Assembly: GCF_036226465.1 (NCBI RefSeq)
Contig: NZ_CP108476.1
Coordinates: 6,572,001-6,636,000, forward strand
DNA from: Kitasatospora sp. NBC_01250
Lineage (GTDB): Bacteria > Actinomycetota > Actinomycetes > Streptomycetales > Streptomycetaceae
Direction of reading: 5' to 3'
Length of the DNA stretch: 64,000 nt
Every line of letters begins with the position of its first letter. Within the stretch, counting starts at the first letter, position 1. The notes beneath the pieces are model-generated. The model was not told where the DNA came from. It saw only the letters and a program-made list of their open reading frames with translations, and searched no databases. Both the position numbers and the translations under genes were made by a program. Positions 29,718-38,800 of the stretch are shown here, in pieces.

Positions 29718-30719
29718 TCAGTCGGTGCGCACCCGGGGCAGTGCCCGCGGATGTTCGTCGCGCAGGAAGCCGAGCAGGTCCTCGCGGACCTCGCAGCGCA
29801 GCAGGAAGGTGTCCTCCGGGGTGCGGGCGGTCATGGTGGCCCGCACCACGATGGTGCTCGGGGTGGTGTCGACGACCCGCAGCGCCCACTCGGCGCCGTC
29901 CCACAGCGGCGAGCGGGCCAGCGTCTCGCGCAGTCGCTCGCGCAGCGCCGGGACCGGGGTGGTGTGGTCCAGGTGCAGCAGGACCACCGCGAGCAGGCCG
30001 GGGTCCTTGCGGGTCCAGTTCTCGAACGGCTTGCTGACGAAGTAGGAGACCGGCAGGATCAGCCGCCGGTAGTCCCAGAGCCGCACCACCAGGTAGGTGA
30101 GGGTGATCTCCTCCACCGTGCCCTGCTGGCTCTCCACCACCACGGTGTCGCCGATCCGGACGGTGTCGCCGAAGGCGATCTGCAGGCCGGCGAAGAAGTT
30201 GCCCAGGGTGTTCTGCGCCGCGATGCCCGCCACCACGCCGATGATGCCGGCCGAGGCGAGCAGGCTGGCGCCGATGGTGCGCATCTCGGCGAAGGTCAGC
30301 AGCATCACGGCCGCGGTGACGGTCACGATCACCGCGCTGACCGCCCGGCGCAGCATGTTGAGCTGGGTGCGCACCCGCGGCAGCCGGGACGGATCGCCGG
30401 CCGCCGACTCGTAGCGGATCTGCACCGCGGCCAGCACCGCCGCCATGACCCGGGTGGTCAGCCAGCCCAGCGCGGCGAGCAGCACGAGCAGCAGCGCGTG
30501 GCGAACCCCCTGGTCGGCCAGCTGGGCGACGGGGCGGGCGGCCAGCAGCAGGGCGGGGGCCACCACCAGTTGCAGCGGGATCCGGCAGCGCCGCAGCAGG
30601 GACCAGAGGGGGTGCCCGGGGTGCCGGGCGCTGACCCGCTGCAGCGCCTGGTCGACCAGCCAGCCGGCCACCAGGGTGACGGCGACGGTGGCGAGCAGGG
30701 TGAGCAGGGGCTGCAGCAC
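29718..30719 (-). CDS. Small-conductance mechanosensitive channel (MscS family)
   Basis: This 333-residue protein has four hydrophobic segments in the first ~165 residues, the fourth being the glycine/alanine-rich pore helix ASLLASAGIIGVVAGIAAQ. The MscS signature ALQNTLGNFFAGLQIAF-type sequence follows (here AAQNTLGNFFAGLQIAF), with DTVRIGDTVVVE and the beta domain. It should open on membrane tension to release solutes. GTG 30719 gives MLQPLLTLLATV; another GTG nine bases further upstream is possible. It is divergent from the hydrolase/ABC gene. Confidence 0.88.
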   Translation of the reverse strand: MLQPLLTLLATVAVTLVAGWLVDQALQRVSARHPGHPLWSLLRRCRIPLQLVVAPALLLAARPVAQLADQGVRHALLLVLLAALGWLTTRVMAAVLAAVQIRYESAAGDPSRLPRVRTQLNMLRRAVSAVIVTVTAAVMLLTFAEMRTIGASLLASAGIIGVVAGIAAQNTLGNFFAGLQIAFGDTVRIGDTVVVESQQGTVEEITLTYLVVRLWDYRRLILPVSYFVSKPFENWTRKDPGLLAVVLLHLDHTTPVPALRERLRETLARSPLWDGAEWALRVVDTTPSTIVVRATMTARTPEDTFLLRCEVREDLLGFLRDEHPRALPRVRTD

Positions 30720-30763
30720 GGCACACACGATACGCGGACAAGTCGGGCAAACCGCCGCAGCTC

Positions 30764-30782
30764 GACCGGTTCTTAACCGGTC
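30764..30782. promoter_or_regulatory. Perfect palindrome in a divergent promoter region
   Basis: GACCGGTT (30764-30771) and AACCGGTC (30775-30782) are perfect 8-base inverted arms around CTT. The element is in the 92-base gap between mscS (minus) and the hydrolase/ABC fusion (plus), at the place expected for a -35 box of the latter. It looks like an operator for a dimeric regulator. Confidence 0.5.
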
Positions 30783-30794
30783 TTCACACGGCGC

Positions 30795-30811
30795 GGATAG
30801 GATCGCTATCC
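30795..30811 (+). promoter_or_regulatory. -10 box within an inverted repeat before the fusion gene
   Basis: GGATAG (30795-30800) and CTATCC (30806-30811) are inverted and directly abut the ATG at 30812. TAGGAT at 30798-30803 is a -10 hexamer 8 bases before that ATG. Both suggest leaderless transcription with an overlapping operator. Confidence 0.4.
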
Positions 30812-33580
30812 ATGAACCTCCCTGGCCCCTGGCGGCGTTGGCGCGCACGTGGCAAGCCGACCCGCCGTCGGCTGCTGGCCGGGGGGCTGGCGCTGGTGGT
30901 GCTGGCCGGCCTGGGCACGGCGACCGCGGTGGCGGGCGCCCCGGCCGCGGTGCACCAGGAGGACCGTTTCCTCTCGATGCCCGAGGCGCCGGGCAGCTCC
31001 CAGCAGGTCTCCATCGACACCTCCTTCTTCACCACCGGCAGCAGCCCGCGCCCCGCGGTGCTGCTCGCCCACGGCTTCGGCGGCAGCAAGGCCGACGAGG
31101 CGGGCGAGGCGCGCAAGCTGGCCCGCTCCGGCTACGCGGTGCTCACCTGGTCCTCGCGCGGCTTCGGACACTCCACCGGGCAGATCGGCCTGGACTCGCC
31201 GGACGGCGAGGTGCAGGACGTCAAGCACCTGGTGGACTGGCTGACCCAGCGGCCCGAGGTGCTCAAGGACAGGCCCGGCGACCCGGTCGTCGGCATCACC
31301 GGTGCCTCCTACGGCGGCGCGATCGCGTTGCTGGCGGCGGCGGCCGACCCCCGGATCAAGGCCATCGCTCCCCGGATTACCTGGTGGAACCTGGCCGACG
31401 CGCTCTTCCCGCAGAACGTCCAGGGCGGCAGTGCGGCCGACGGGGTGTTCAAGAAGCTCTGGGCCGGCATCTTCTTCACCGACGGTTCGGCCGGCGACCT
31501 GACGGCGTCCACCACCGGCAAGCCCGCGCCCGCGGTCAGCAGCCCGGGCCCGGTGGGCTGCGGGCGCTTCACCGCCGACCTGTGCGCGATGTACAACCGG
31601 GTGGCCAGCGCGGGCCGGCCCGACGCCCAGGCCGTCGCCCTGCTGGAGAAGTCGAGCCCGTCGACGTTCGCCTCCCAGATCAAGGTGCCCACCCTGGTGG
31701 TCCAGGGCGAGCAGGACTCGCTCTTCCCGCTGGACCAGGGCGACGCGATGGCCAAGGCGATCGCCGCCAACGGCGCGCCGGTCTCGGTCGACTGGTTCGC
31801 CGGCGGCCACGACGGCGGCACCGAGACCAGCGACCGGGTGGACGACCGGGTGATCGCCTGGTTCGACAAGTACCTGAAGCACCAGGGCAGCGACACCGGG
31901 CCGACCTTCCGGGTGACCCGGACCGGGGGCGTGGACTCCACCGGCTTCCAGGCCGTGCTGCGCGGCGCCGATGCCGACCGCTACCCGGGCCTCGGCGGCA
32001 CCGCGAGCACCGCCGTGCAGCTGACCGGCGGTCAGCAGACCATCGCCAACCCGCCCGGCGGCGCGCCGCCGGCGATCTCCACCGTGCCGGGCCTCGGGGC
32101 GCTCGCCCAGGCCTCCCAACTCGGCGTCGGACTCTCGCTCGACTTCCCGGGGCAGTCCGCCACCTTCGACTCCGCCCCGCTGGCCGACGGGATCCAGCTG
32201 ACCGGCAGCCCCACCGTCAAGGTCACCGTGCAGGCCGACCAGCCGGACGCGGTGCTCTTCGCCAAGCTCTACGACGTCGCCCCGGACGGCAGCCAGACCC
32301 TGCCGCAGCAGCTGGCCGCCCCGCTGCGGGTCACCGGCGCGGATGCGCCCGGCGGCCGGACGGTGACCGTCGACCTGCCCGCCGTCGACCACTCCTTCGC
32401 AGCCGGCCACCGGATGCGCCTGGTGCTCGCCAGCACCGACCTGGCCTACGCCTCGCCGAACGCCCCCGCCACCTACCAGGTGGCGGCCGTGAGTCCGCTG
32501 ACCGTCCCCACCGACAGCGCCCTGCACACCGAGGCCGCCCCGCTGCCGGCCCGGGTCTGGCAGCTGCCGCTGCTCGCGCTGGTGGTGGCCGCCGGCCTGC
32601 TGCTGACGGTGCGCCGGCGCCGCGCGGTGCCGCCGCCGGACCCGGCGCTGGCCCAGGTCCCGCTGCAGATCACCGGGCTGAGCAAGCGCTACAAGGGTGC
32701 CGCCGACCGCTACGCCGTGCGCGAGCTGGGCTTCACCGTCGAGCCGGGCCAGGTGCTGGGCCTGCTCGGGCCCAACGGCGCCGGCAAGACCACCACGCTG
32801 CGGATGCTGATGGGCCTGATCCGCCCGGACGAGGGCGAGATCAGGATCTTCGGCCACGCCGTGCGCGCCGGCGCCCCGGTGCTCTCCCGGGTCGGTGCCT
32901 TCGTGGAGGGCGCCGGGTTCCTGCCGCACCTGAGCGGACGGGCCAACCTGGAGCTGTACTGGCGGGCCACCGGGCGCCCCGCCGAGGACGCGCACCTGGC
33001 CGAGGCGCTGGCGATCGCCGACCTCGGCGAGGCGCTGGAGCGCGCGGTGCGCACCTACTCGCAGGGCATGCGCCAGCGCCTGGCGATCGCCCAGGCCATG
33101 CTCGGCCTGCCGGACCTGCTGATCCTGGACGAGCCGACCAACGGGCTCGACCCGCCGCAGATCCGCGAGATGCGCGAGGTGATGATCCGTTACGCGGCCA
33201 CCGGACGCACCGTGATCGTCTCCAGCCACCTGCTCGCCGAGGTCGAGCAGAGCTGCACCCACCTGGTGGTGATGGACCGCGGCCGGCTGGTCAGCGCGGG
33301 CGCGGTGGCGGAGATCATCGGCGGCGGCGAGCTGCTGCTGGTCGGCACCCCCGCCTCGTACGGCGCCGCCGAGCTGGCGGCGGCGGCCGAGAAGGCCGCC
33401 GGGCTGCCCGGCGTGGGCTCGGCGGAGGTCGCCGGGCACGGGCTGCTGGTGCGGCTGGACGGACTGACGGCGCACCAGCTGGTCGCCGAGCTGGTCCGCC
33501 TCGACGTCCCGGTGGAGCGGGCCGGTCCGCACCGCCGCCTGGAGGACGCGTTCCTGTCGATGATCGGAGGCCCGGCATGA
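30812..33580 (+). CDS. Fusion: exported X-Pro peptidase-like hydrolase and ABC transporter ATPase
   Basis: This is a 922-residue two-part protein. Residues 1-45 are an Arg-rich N-terminus and a membrane or signal segment. About 60-360 is an alpha/beta hydrolase of the S15/CocE type, with the nucleophile in GITGASYGGAIALL and a GGHDGG histidine motif. About 370-580 is the beta-sandwich domain of that family. A second membrane helix lies at about 585-605, followed by RRRR. About 620-922 is an ABC ATPase with GLLGPNGAGKTTTLRML, a degenerate signature YSQGMRQRL, LLILDEPTNGLDP and the H-loop VSSHLLAE. The topology implied is an extracytoplasmic hydrolase joined to a cytoplasmic ATPase. The permease follows with an ATGA overlap. 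The substrate is unknown. Confidence 0.88.
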   Translation: MNLPGPWRRWRARGKPTRRRLLAGGLALVVLAGLGTATAVAGAPAAVHQEDRFLSMPEAPGSSQQVSIDTSFFTTGSSPRPAVLLAHGFGGSKADEAGEARKLARSGYAVLTWSSRGFGHSTGQIGLDSPDGEVQDVKHLVDWLTQRPEVLKDRPGDPVVGITGASYGGAIALLAAAADPRIKAIAPRITWWNLADALFPQNVQGGSAADGVFKKLWAGIFFTDGSAGDLTASTTGKPAPAVSSPGPVGCGRFTADLCAMYNRVASAGRPDAQAVALLEKSSPSTFASQIKVPTLVVQGEQDSLFPLDQGDAMAKAIAANGAPVSVDWFAGGHDGGTETSDRVDDRVIAWFDKYLKHQGSDTGPTFRVTRTGGVDSTGFQAVLRGADADRYPGLGGTASTAVQLTGGQQTIANPPGGAPPAISTVPGLGALAQASQLGVGLSLDFPGQSATFDSAPLADGIQLTGSPTVKVTVQADQPDAVLFAKLYDVAPDGSQTLPQQLAAPLRVTGADAPGGRTVTVDLPAVDHSFAAGHRMRLVLASTDLAYASPNAPATYQVAAVSPLTVPTDSALHTEAAPLPARVWQLPLLALVVAAGLLLTVRRRRAVPPPDPALAQVPLQITGLSKRYKGAADRYAVRELGFTVEPGQVLGLLGPNGAGKTTTLRMLMGLIRPDEGEIRIFGHAVRAGAPVLSRVGAFVEGAGFLPHLSGRANLELYWRATGRPAEDAHLAEALAIADLGEALERAVRTYSQGMRQRLAIAQAMLGLPDLLILDEPTNGLDPPQIREMREVMIRYAATGRTVIVSSHLLAEVEQSCTHLVVMDRGRLVSAGAVAEIIGGGELLLVGTPASYGAAELAAAAEKAAGLPGVGSAEVAGHGLLVRLDGLTAHQLVAELVRLDVPVERAGPHRRLEDAFLSMIGGPA

Positions 33581-34431
33581 GCAGCACCCTGGCGGACCGG
33601 GCGCCCGGCTACCGCCCCCAGCGCACCCTGCCGCTGCGGGTGGAGGCGCTGCGCCAGCTGCGCCGCCGCCGCACCCTGGTGATCGCGGCGGCGCTCTTCG
33701 CGCTGCCGTTCGTGGTGCTGGCCGCCTTCCAGATCGGCGGCACCCCGAGCCGGCCCGACCAGGTCACCTTCGTCTCGCTGGCCACCGCCTCCGGGCCGAA
33801 CTTCGCGGCCACCCTGCTCTTCATGGGCACCGGCTTCGTGCTGGTGATCCCGGTCGCGCTGTTCTGCGGGGACACGGTGGCCGCCGAGGCCGGCTGGTCC
33901 TCGCTGCGCTACCTGCTGGCCGCGCCGGTGCCCCGGGCCCAGCTGCTGGCCCGCAAGCTCACCGTCGGGCTGCTCTTCTCGGCCGCCGCCATCGTGCTGC
34001 TGCCGCTGGTCGGCCTCGGCGTCGGCACCGCCGCCTACGGCTGGGGCGACCTCAAGCTGCCCGCCGGCGGCAGCCTGCCCGCCGCCGAGGCGCTGCCCCG
34101 CCTGGCCATCGCGGTGGGGTTCGTGATCCTGAGCGAGGTGGTGGTGGGCGCGCTCGCCTTCTTCCTCTCCACCGCCTCCGACGCCCCGCTCGGCGCGGTC
34201 GGCGGCGCCGTCTTCCTGAGCATCATCACCGGGGTGCTGGACGCGATCACCGCGCTCGGCGGGCTGCGCGAGTGGCTGCCCGCGCACTGGCAGTACGCCT
34301 GGGCGGACGCGCTGCAGCCGCAGCTGGAGTGGGGCGGGATGCTCCAGGGCGTCTCGCTCTCGCTCTCCTACGCGGCCGTGCTGCTGGCGCTGGCCTTCCG
34401 GGGGTTCGCGCGCAAGGACATCGTCTCGTAG
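33577..34431 (+). CDS. ABC-2 type transporter permease
   Basis: This 284-residue protein has about six membrane segments, starting after LRRRRTLVIAAALFALPFVVL. It resembles ABC-2 permeases (the pattern GDTVAAEAGWSSLRYLLAAPVPRAQLLARKL, key part LLAAPVPRAQLLARK, is typical). The ATG overlaps the stop of the ATPase fusion, so the two make one exporter. The transported compound is unknown; the fused extracytoplasmic hydrolase may act on it. Confidence 0.87.
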   Translation: MSSTLADRAPGYRPQRTLPLRVEALRQLRRRRTLVIAAALFALPFVVLAAFQIGGTPSRPDQVTFVSLATASGPNFAATLLFMGTGFVLVIPVALFCGDTVAAEAGWSSLRYLLAAPVPRAQLLARKLTVGLLFSAAAIVLLPLVGLGVGTAAYGWGDLKLPAGGSLPAAEALPRLAIAVGFVILSEVVVGALAFFLSTASDAPLGAVGGAVFLSIITGVLDAITALGGLREWLPAHWQYAWADALQPQLEWGGMLQGVSLSLSYAAVLLALAFRGFARKDIVS

Positions 34432-34477
34432 GGGAGGATGGGCGGGTACCGCCTCGAACGATGTACGGAGTCCCCCC

Positions 34478-35071
34478 GTGGCCCAGATCCTGCTCCTCCA
34501 CTCCGCCTACGGGCTGCGCCCCGCCGTGCACGCCGCCGCCGAGCGGCTGCGCGCGGCCGGACACCAGGTGCACGTGCCGGACCTGTACGACGGCAAGGTC
34601 TTCGACACCGTCGAGGAGGGCATGGCCTACCGCGAGGAGCTCGGCAACGACGAGCTGCTGCGCCGGGCGGTCGGCGCCGCCGCCCCGCTGCTCGGCGCCG
34701 CCGGGACCAGGCTGGTCTACGCCGGGTTCTCGCTCGGCGGCGGGCTGGCCCAGAACCTGGCGCTGGCCGACGAGCACGCGCTCGGCCTGCTGCTCCTGCA
34801 CGGCACCTCGGACCTGCGCGAGGACGCCGCCACCGGGATCCCGGTGCAGTTGCACGTGGCCGAGCCCGACCCGTTCGAGACCGAGGACTGGCTGAACACC
34901 TGGTACCTGGGCATGCGCCGGGCCGGCGCCGAGGTGGAGGTGCACCGCTACCGGGGCGCGGGGCACCTGTTCACCGACGCCGAGCTGCCCGACTACGACG
35001 CCGAGGCGGCCGAGACCGCCTGGGCCGCCGCGCTCGACTTCCTGACCGAGCTGGACGAGCTCGCCGAGTAG
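34478..35071 (+). CDS. Dienelactone hydrolase family protein
   Basis: This is a 197-residue alpha/beta hydrolase. The nucleophile is Ser85 in YAGFSLGGGLAQ, where classical dienelactone hydrolases have Cys. The acid is probably the Asp of VAEPDPFE, and His is in YRGAGHLFTD. The start is GTG at 34478. Function on a particular substrate cannot be assigned. The gene stands alone, convergent with the membrane protein at 35088. Confidence 0.82.
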   Translation: MAQILLLHSAYGLRPAVHAAAERLRAAGHQVHVPDLYDGKVFDTVEEGMAYREELGNDELLRRAVGAAAPLLGAAGTRLVYAGFSLGGGLAQNLALADEHALGLLLLHGTSDLREDAATGIPVQLHVAEPDPFETEDWLNTWYLGMRRAGAEVEVHRYRGAGHLFTDAELPDYDAEAAETAWAAALDFLTELDELAE

Positions 35072-35087
35072 CAGGACTGACGGGCGG

Positions 35088-35795
35088 TCAGGCCGTCGGC
35101 GGAGCCTGCGGCGGCTGGGACGGGTAGCCGTACGCGGGCGGCTGGGCGGGCGGGGCCACCGGCGTCTGGTAGCCGGCGACCGGCTGGGGCGCGACGGGCG
35201 CGCCGTAGCCGGGGGCGCCCTGCGAGGGGAACGGGGCCGGGTAGCCGCCGGCGGCGGGGTAGCCGACCGGTGCCGCCGCCGCGGCCGGCTGTGCCCCGGC
35301 CGGTCGCCGGGTGACCGCCACCGCGAGGACGAAGGCCAAGGCGATCATCACCTGGAGGATGAGGTCCAGGTTGAGCAGCAGGTTGGAGACCGGCGAGCCG
35401 AAGGCGTGCGAGAGGTACTGGTTCCCGGTCAGCTGCGCGATCTCCACCATCGCTGAGCCGTAGGCGCTCACCCCGAGCACCGCGACCCCGGCGCCGCGCA
35501 CCCAGCCGGCGCCGGAGAAGGCGCCGACGATCAGCACCACCAGCGCGACCACGAACGCCGTGTCGGTGGCGGCGAAGTTGACCGCGGAGTCCCGCACGAA
35601 GTGGTCGTAGTTGATGCCGAGCGCGGTCGGCAGGTAGGCCGCGCCCTGCTTGATGAGGTCGAAGCCCAGCAGCGCGAGTTCGAGCAGGACGTCGACGATC
35701 ATCAGGACCGCCAGCCCGGGCAGTGCCGCCGGGCGGGCTCCGGCCGGTGCCCGCTGCGGGGTCGGAAAGCCTCCGACGGGCGGCGCGTAACTCAT
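35088..35795 (-). CDS. Four-helix membrane protein with Pro/Ala/Gly/Tyr-rich tail
   Basis: This 235-residue protein has four membrane segments (about 25-48, 72-95, 100-118 and 140-162). Its C-terminal tail of about 70 residues is rich in Pro, Ala, Gly and Tyr (GYPAAGGYPAPF, YGYPSQPP). I do not recognise a named family; similar Pro-rich tailed proteins are common in streptomycetes. The ATG at 35795 has a strong RBS, GGAGGGG. It is downstream of dnaE, with a 92-base gap. Confidence 0.75.
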   Translation of the reverse strand: MSYAPPVGGFPTPQRAPAGARPAALPGLAVLMIVDVLLELALLGFDLIKQGAAYLPTALGINYDHFVRDSAVNFAATDTAFVVALVVLIVGAFSGAGWVRGAGVAVLGVSAYGSAMVEIAQLTGNQYLSHAFGSPVSNLLLNLDLILQVMIALAFVLAVAVTRRPAGAQPAAAAAPVGYPAAGGYPAPFPSQGAPGYGAPVAPQPVAGYQTPVAPPAQPPAYGYPSQPPQAPPTA

Positions 35796-35887
35796 GGTGT
35801 CCCCTCCGGACGGCGGGGCCATGGCGTCTCCACGGCTCCCGGTGCGCGCTGAGACTAGCGTGCACCGGGAGCCCTGGGCTCCGAGGG

Positions 35888-38800
35888 CTAGGCGCTCCAG
35901 GCGGCCGGGCCGAGCAGCGTCTTGACCTCGCTGGCGAAGGCGGTGTCGGGGTTGACCAGGAAGCCGAGCTCGTAGAGGACGTCGCGCTGGCGGCTGGTGG
36001 TGAGCAGCCGGACCGGCACGTCGCCGGGGTGCGCCTGGAGCGTGAGCTTGAGCTCGCGCACCATGGTGGCCGTCACCTTCGGGTAGGGCACGGTGATCTG
36101 CACCGGCGGCTTGCCGCCGTGCTCGGCCGCGGAGATGTCCAGGCTGATGATCTCCTGGCCGAAGATGCTCAGCGCGCCGTCGCGTTCGTTGAGCCGGCCG
36201 CGCACCGAGATGACGTTGTCCTCGATCATCTGGTCGGCCATCAGGTTGTAGGTGGCCGGGAAGAAGAGGACCTCGACCGAGCCGTCGCGGTCGGCCAGGG
36301 TGATGATCGCCCAGGCGTTGCCCGCCTTGTTGATCCGCCGGTCGACCCCGGTGATCAGCCCGGAGAGCCGGACCTCGCCCTCGGTGCGGCCCGACCCCAT
36401 CAGCTCGGCGATCGAGACGTCGCGGTTGCGGGCCAGGATGTGCTCGGCGCCGTCCAGCGGGTGGCTGGAGACGTAGAGGCCGAGCATCTCGCGCTCCAGG
36501 CTGAGCAGCTGGCGGCGCGGCCACTCGCGGTCGGTGAGCTCGAAGTCCAGGCCGATGGTGGGCGTGTCGGAACCGGTGTCGAGGGCGCCGAACAGGTCGT
36601 CCTGGCCGATCGCCTGCTGCTTCTTGACCCCGGTGACGGCGTCGATGGCCTGCTCGTGCACCGCGCAGAGCGACTGGCGGGTGTGGTTCAGCGAGTCGAA
36701 GGCGCCGGACTTGATCAGCGAGTCGACGGTGCGCTTGTTGCAGGCGACCAGTTCGACCTTGTCCAGGAAGTCGGCGAAGGAGGAGAACTTGCCCTTCTCC
36801 TTGCGGGTCTTGATCATCGACTCGATGACCGGGACGCCGACGTTGCGCACGGCCTTGAGACCGAAGCGGACGTCGGAGCCGACGGCGGTGAAGTCGACCA
36901 CGGACTCGTTGACGTCGGGGGAGAGGATCTTGATGCCCATCGACCGGCACTCGGCCAGGTAGACGGCCATCTTGTCCTTGTCGTCCGCGACCGAGGTGAG
37001 CAGGGCGGCCATGTACTCGGCGGGATAGTTCGCCTTGAGGTAGGCGGTCTGGTACGAGACCAGGCCGTAGGCGGCCGAGTGCGATTTGTTGAACGCGTAG
37101 CCGGCGAACGGGACCAGCACGTCCCAGACCGCCTGGATGGCCTCGTCGGAGTAGCCGCGCTCCTTGCAGCCGGCGTGGAACGGGACGAACTCCTTCTCGA
37201 GGACCTCCTTCTTCTTCTTGCCCATCGCGCGGCGGAGCAGGTCGGCCTGTCCGAGGCTGTAGCCGGCCAGCACCTGCGCGGCTCGCTGCACCTGCTCCTG
37301 GTAGACGATCAGGCCGTAGGTGGGGCCGAGGACCTCCTTGAGCGGCTCCTCCAGCTCCGGGTGGATCGGGATGATCTCCTGCTGGCCGTTCTTGCGCAGC
37401 GCGTAGTTGGTGTGCGAGTTCATGCCCATCGGGCCGGGGCGGTACAGCGCCGAGACGGCGGAGATGTCGGCGAACTCGGTGGGCTTCATCAGCTTGAGCA
37501 GTGCGCGCATCGGGCCGCCATCGAGCTGGAAGACGCCCAGCGTGTCGCCGCGGGCCAGCAGCTCGTAGGTGGTCGGGTCGTCGATCGGGATCTTCTCGAT
37601 GTCGACGTCGATGCCGCGGTTGGACTTCACGATCTTGATGCAGTGGTCGATGATGCCCAGGTTCCGCAGACCCAGGAAGTCCATCTTGATCAGACCCATG
37701 GCTTCGCACGACGGGTAGTCGAAGCCGGTGATGATCACGCCGTCCTTGTCCCGCTTGTGCAGCGGGATCAGTTCGAGCAGCGGGGTCGAGGAGAGGATGA
37801 CGGCGGCGGCGTGCACGCCGGTGCCGCGGATCAGGCCTTCGATGCCGAGACCGGTGTCGATGATCTTCTTGACGTCCGGCTCGTTGGCGTACAGCGAGCG
37901 GATCTCGGTGCCCTCGTTGTAGCGCGGGTGCTTCTCGTTGAACAAGTCGGCGAGCGGGACGCCCTTGCCCATCACGTCCGGCGGCATCGCCTTGGTGATC
38001 CGGTCGCCCATCGCGAAGGGGTAGCCGAGGATCCGGTTGGCGTCCTTGACGGCGGCCTTGGCCTTGATGGTGCCGAAGGTGTTCACCTGGGCGGTGTACG
38101 CCTCGCCGTACTTGTCGGTGACGTAGCGCACCATCTGGTCGCGCTGGCGGTCGTCGAAGTCGATGTCGACGTCCGGGGGGTTGATGCGCTCGGGGTTCAG
38201 GAAGCGCTCGAAGAGGAGGTCGTGCTCCAGCGGGTCCAGCTGGGTGATGCCGGTGAGGTAGGCGACCATCGAGCCTGCCGCCGAGCCACGGCCCGGGCCG
38301 ACCGGGATGCCGTTGTCGCGCCCGTACTGGCAGATGTCGGCGACCACGAGGAAGTAGGCGTCGAACCCCATCGGGGTGATGACGCCCATCTCCAGCTCGA
38401 TCCGGTCCAGCACCTCCTGGCTCGGGTTGTCGCCGTAGCGGTGCCGCAGGCCGGCGCTGATCTTCTTGCGCAGGTAGGAGGCCTGGGTCTCGCCCTCGGG
38501 GACGTCGAACTGCGGCATCCGGTCGACGTAGTTGAAGACCTCCGCGTACGACTCCACCCGCTCGGCGATCGCCAGGGTGTTGTCGCAGGCCTCGGGCAGC
38601 TCGCTGAAGAGCGCGCGCATCTCCTCGGCGGTCTTGACGTAGTAGCCGGTGCCCTGGAACTTGAACCGGTTCGGGTCGTCCTTGTTCTTGCCCACGCCGA
38701 CGCAGAGCAGGCTGTCGTGGGCGTCGGCCTGGTCGGCGGTGACGTAGTGCGAGTCGTTGGTGGCCAGCAGCGGGATGTTCAGCTGCTTGGCCAGGCGCAG

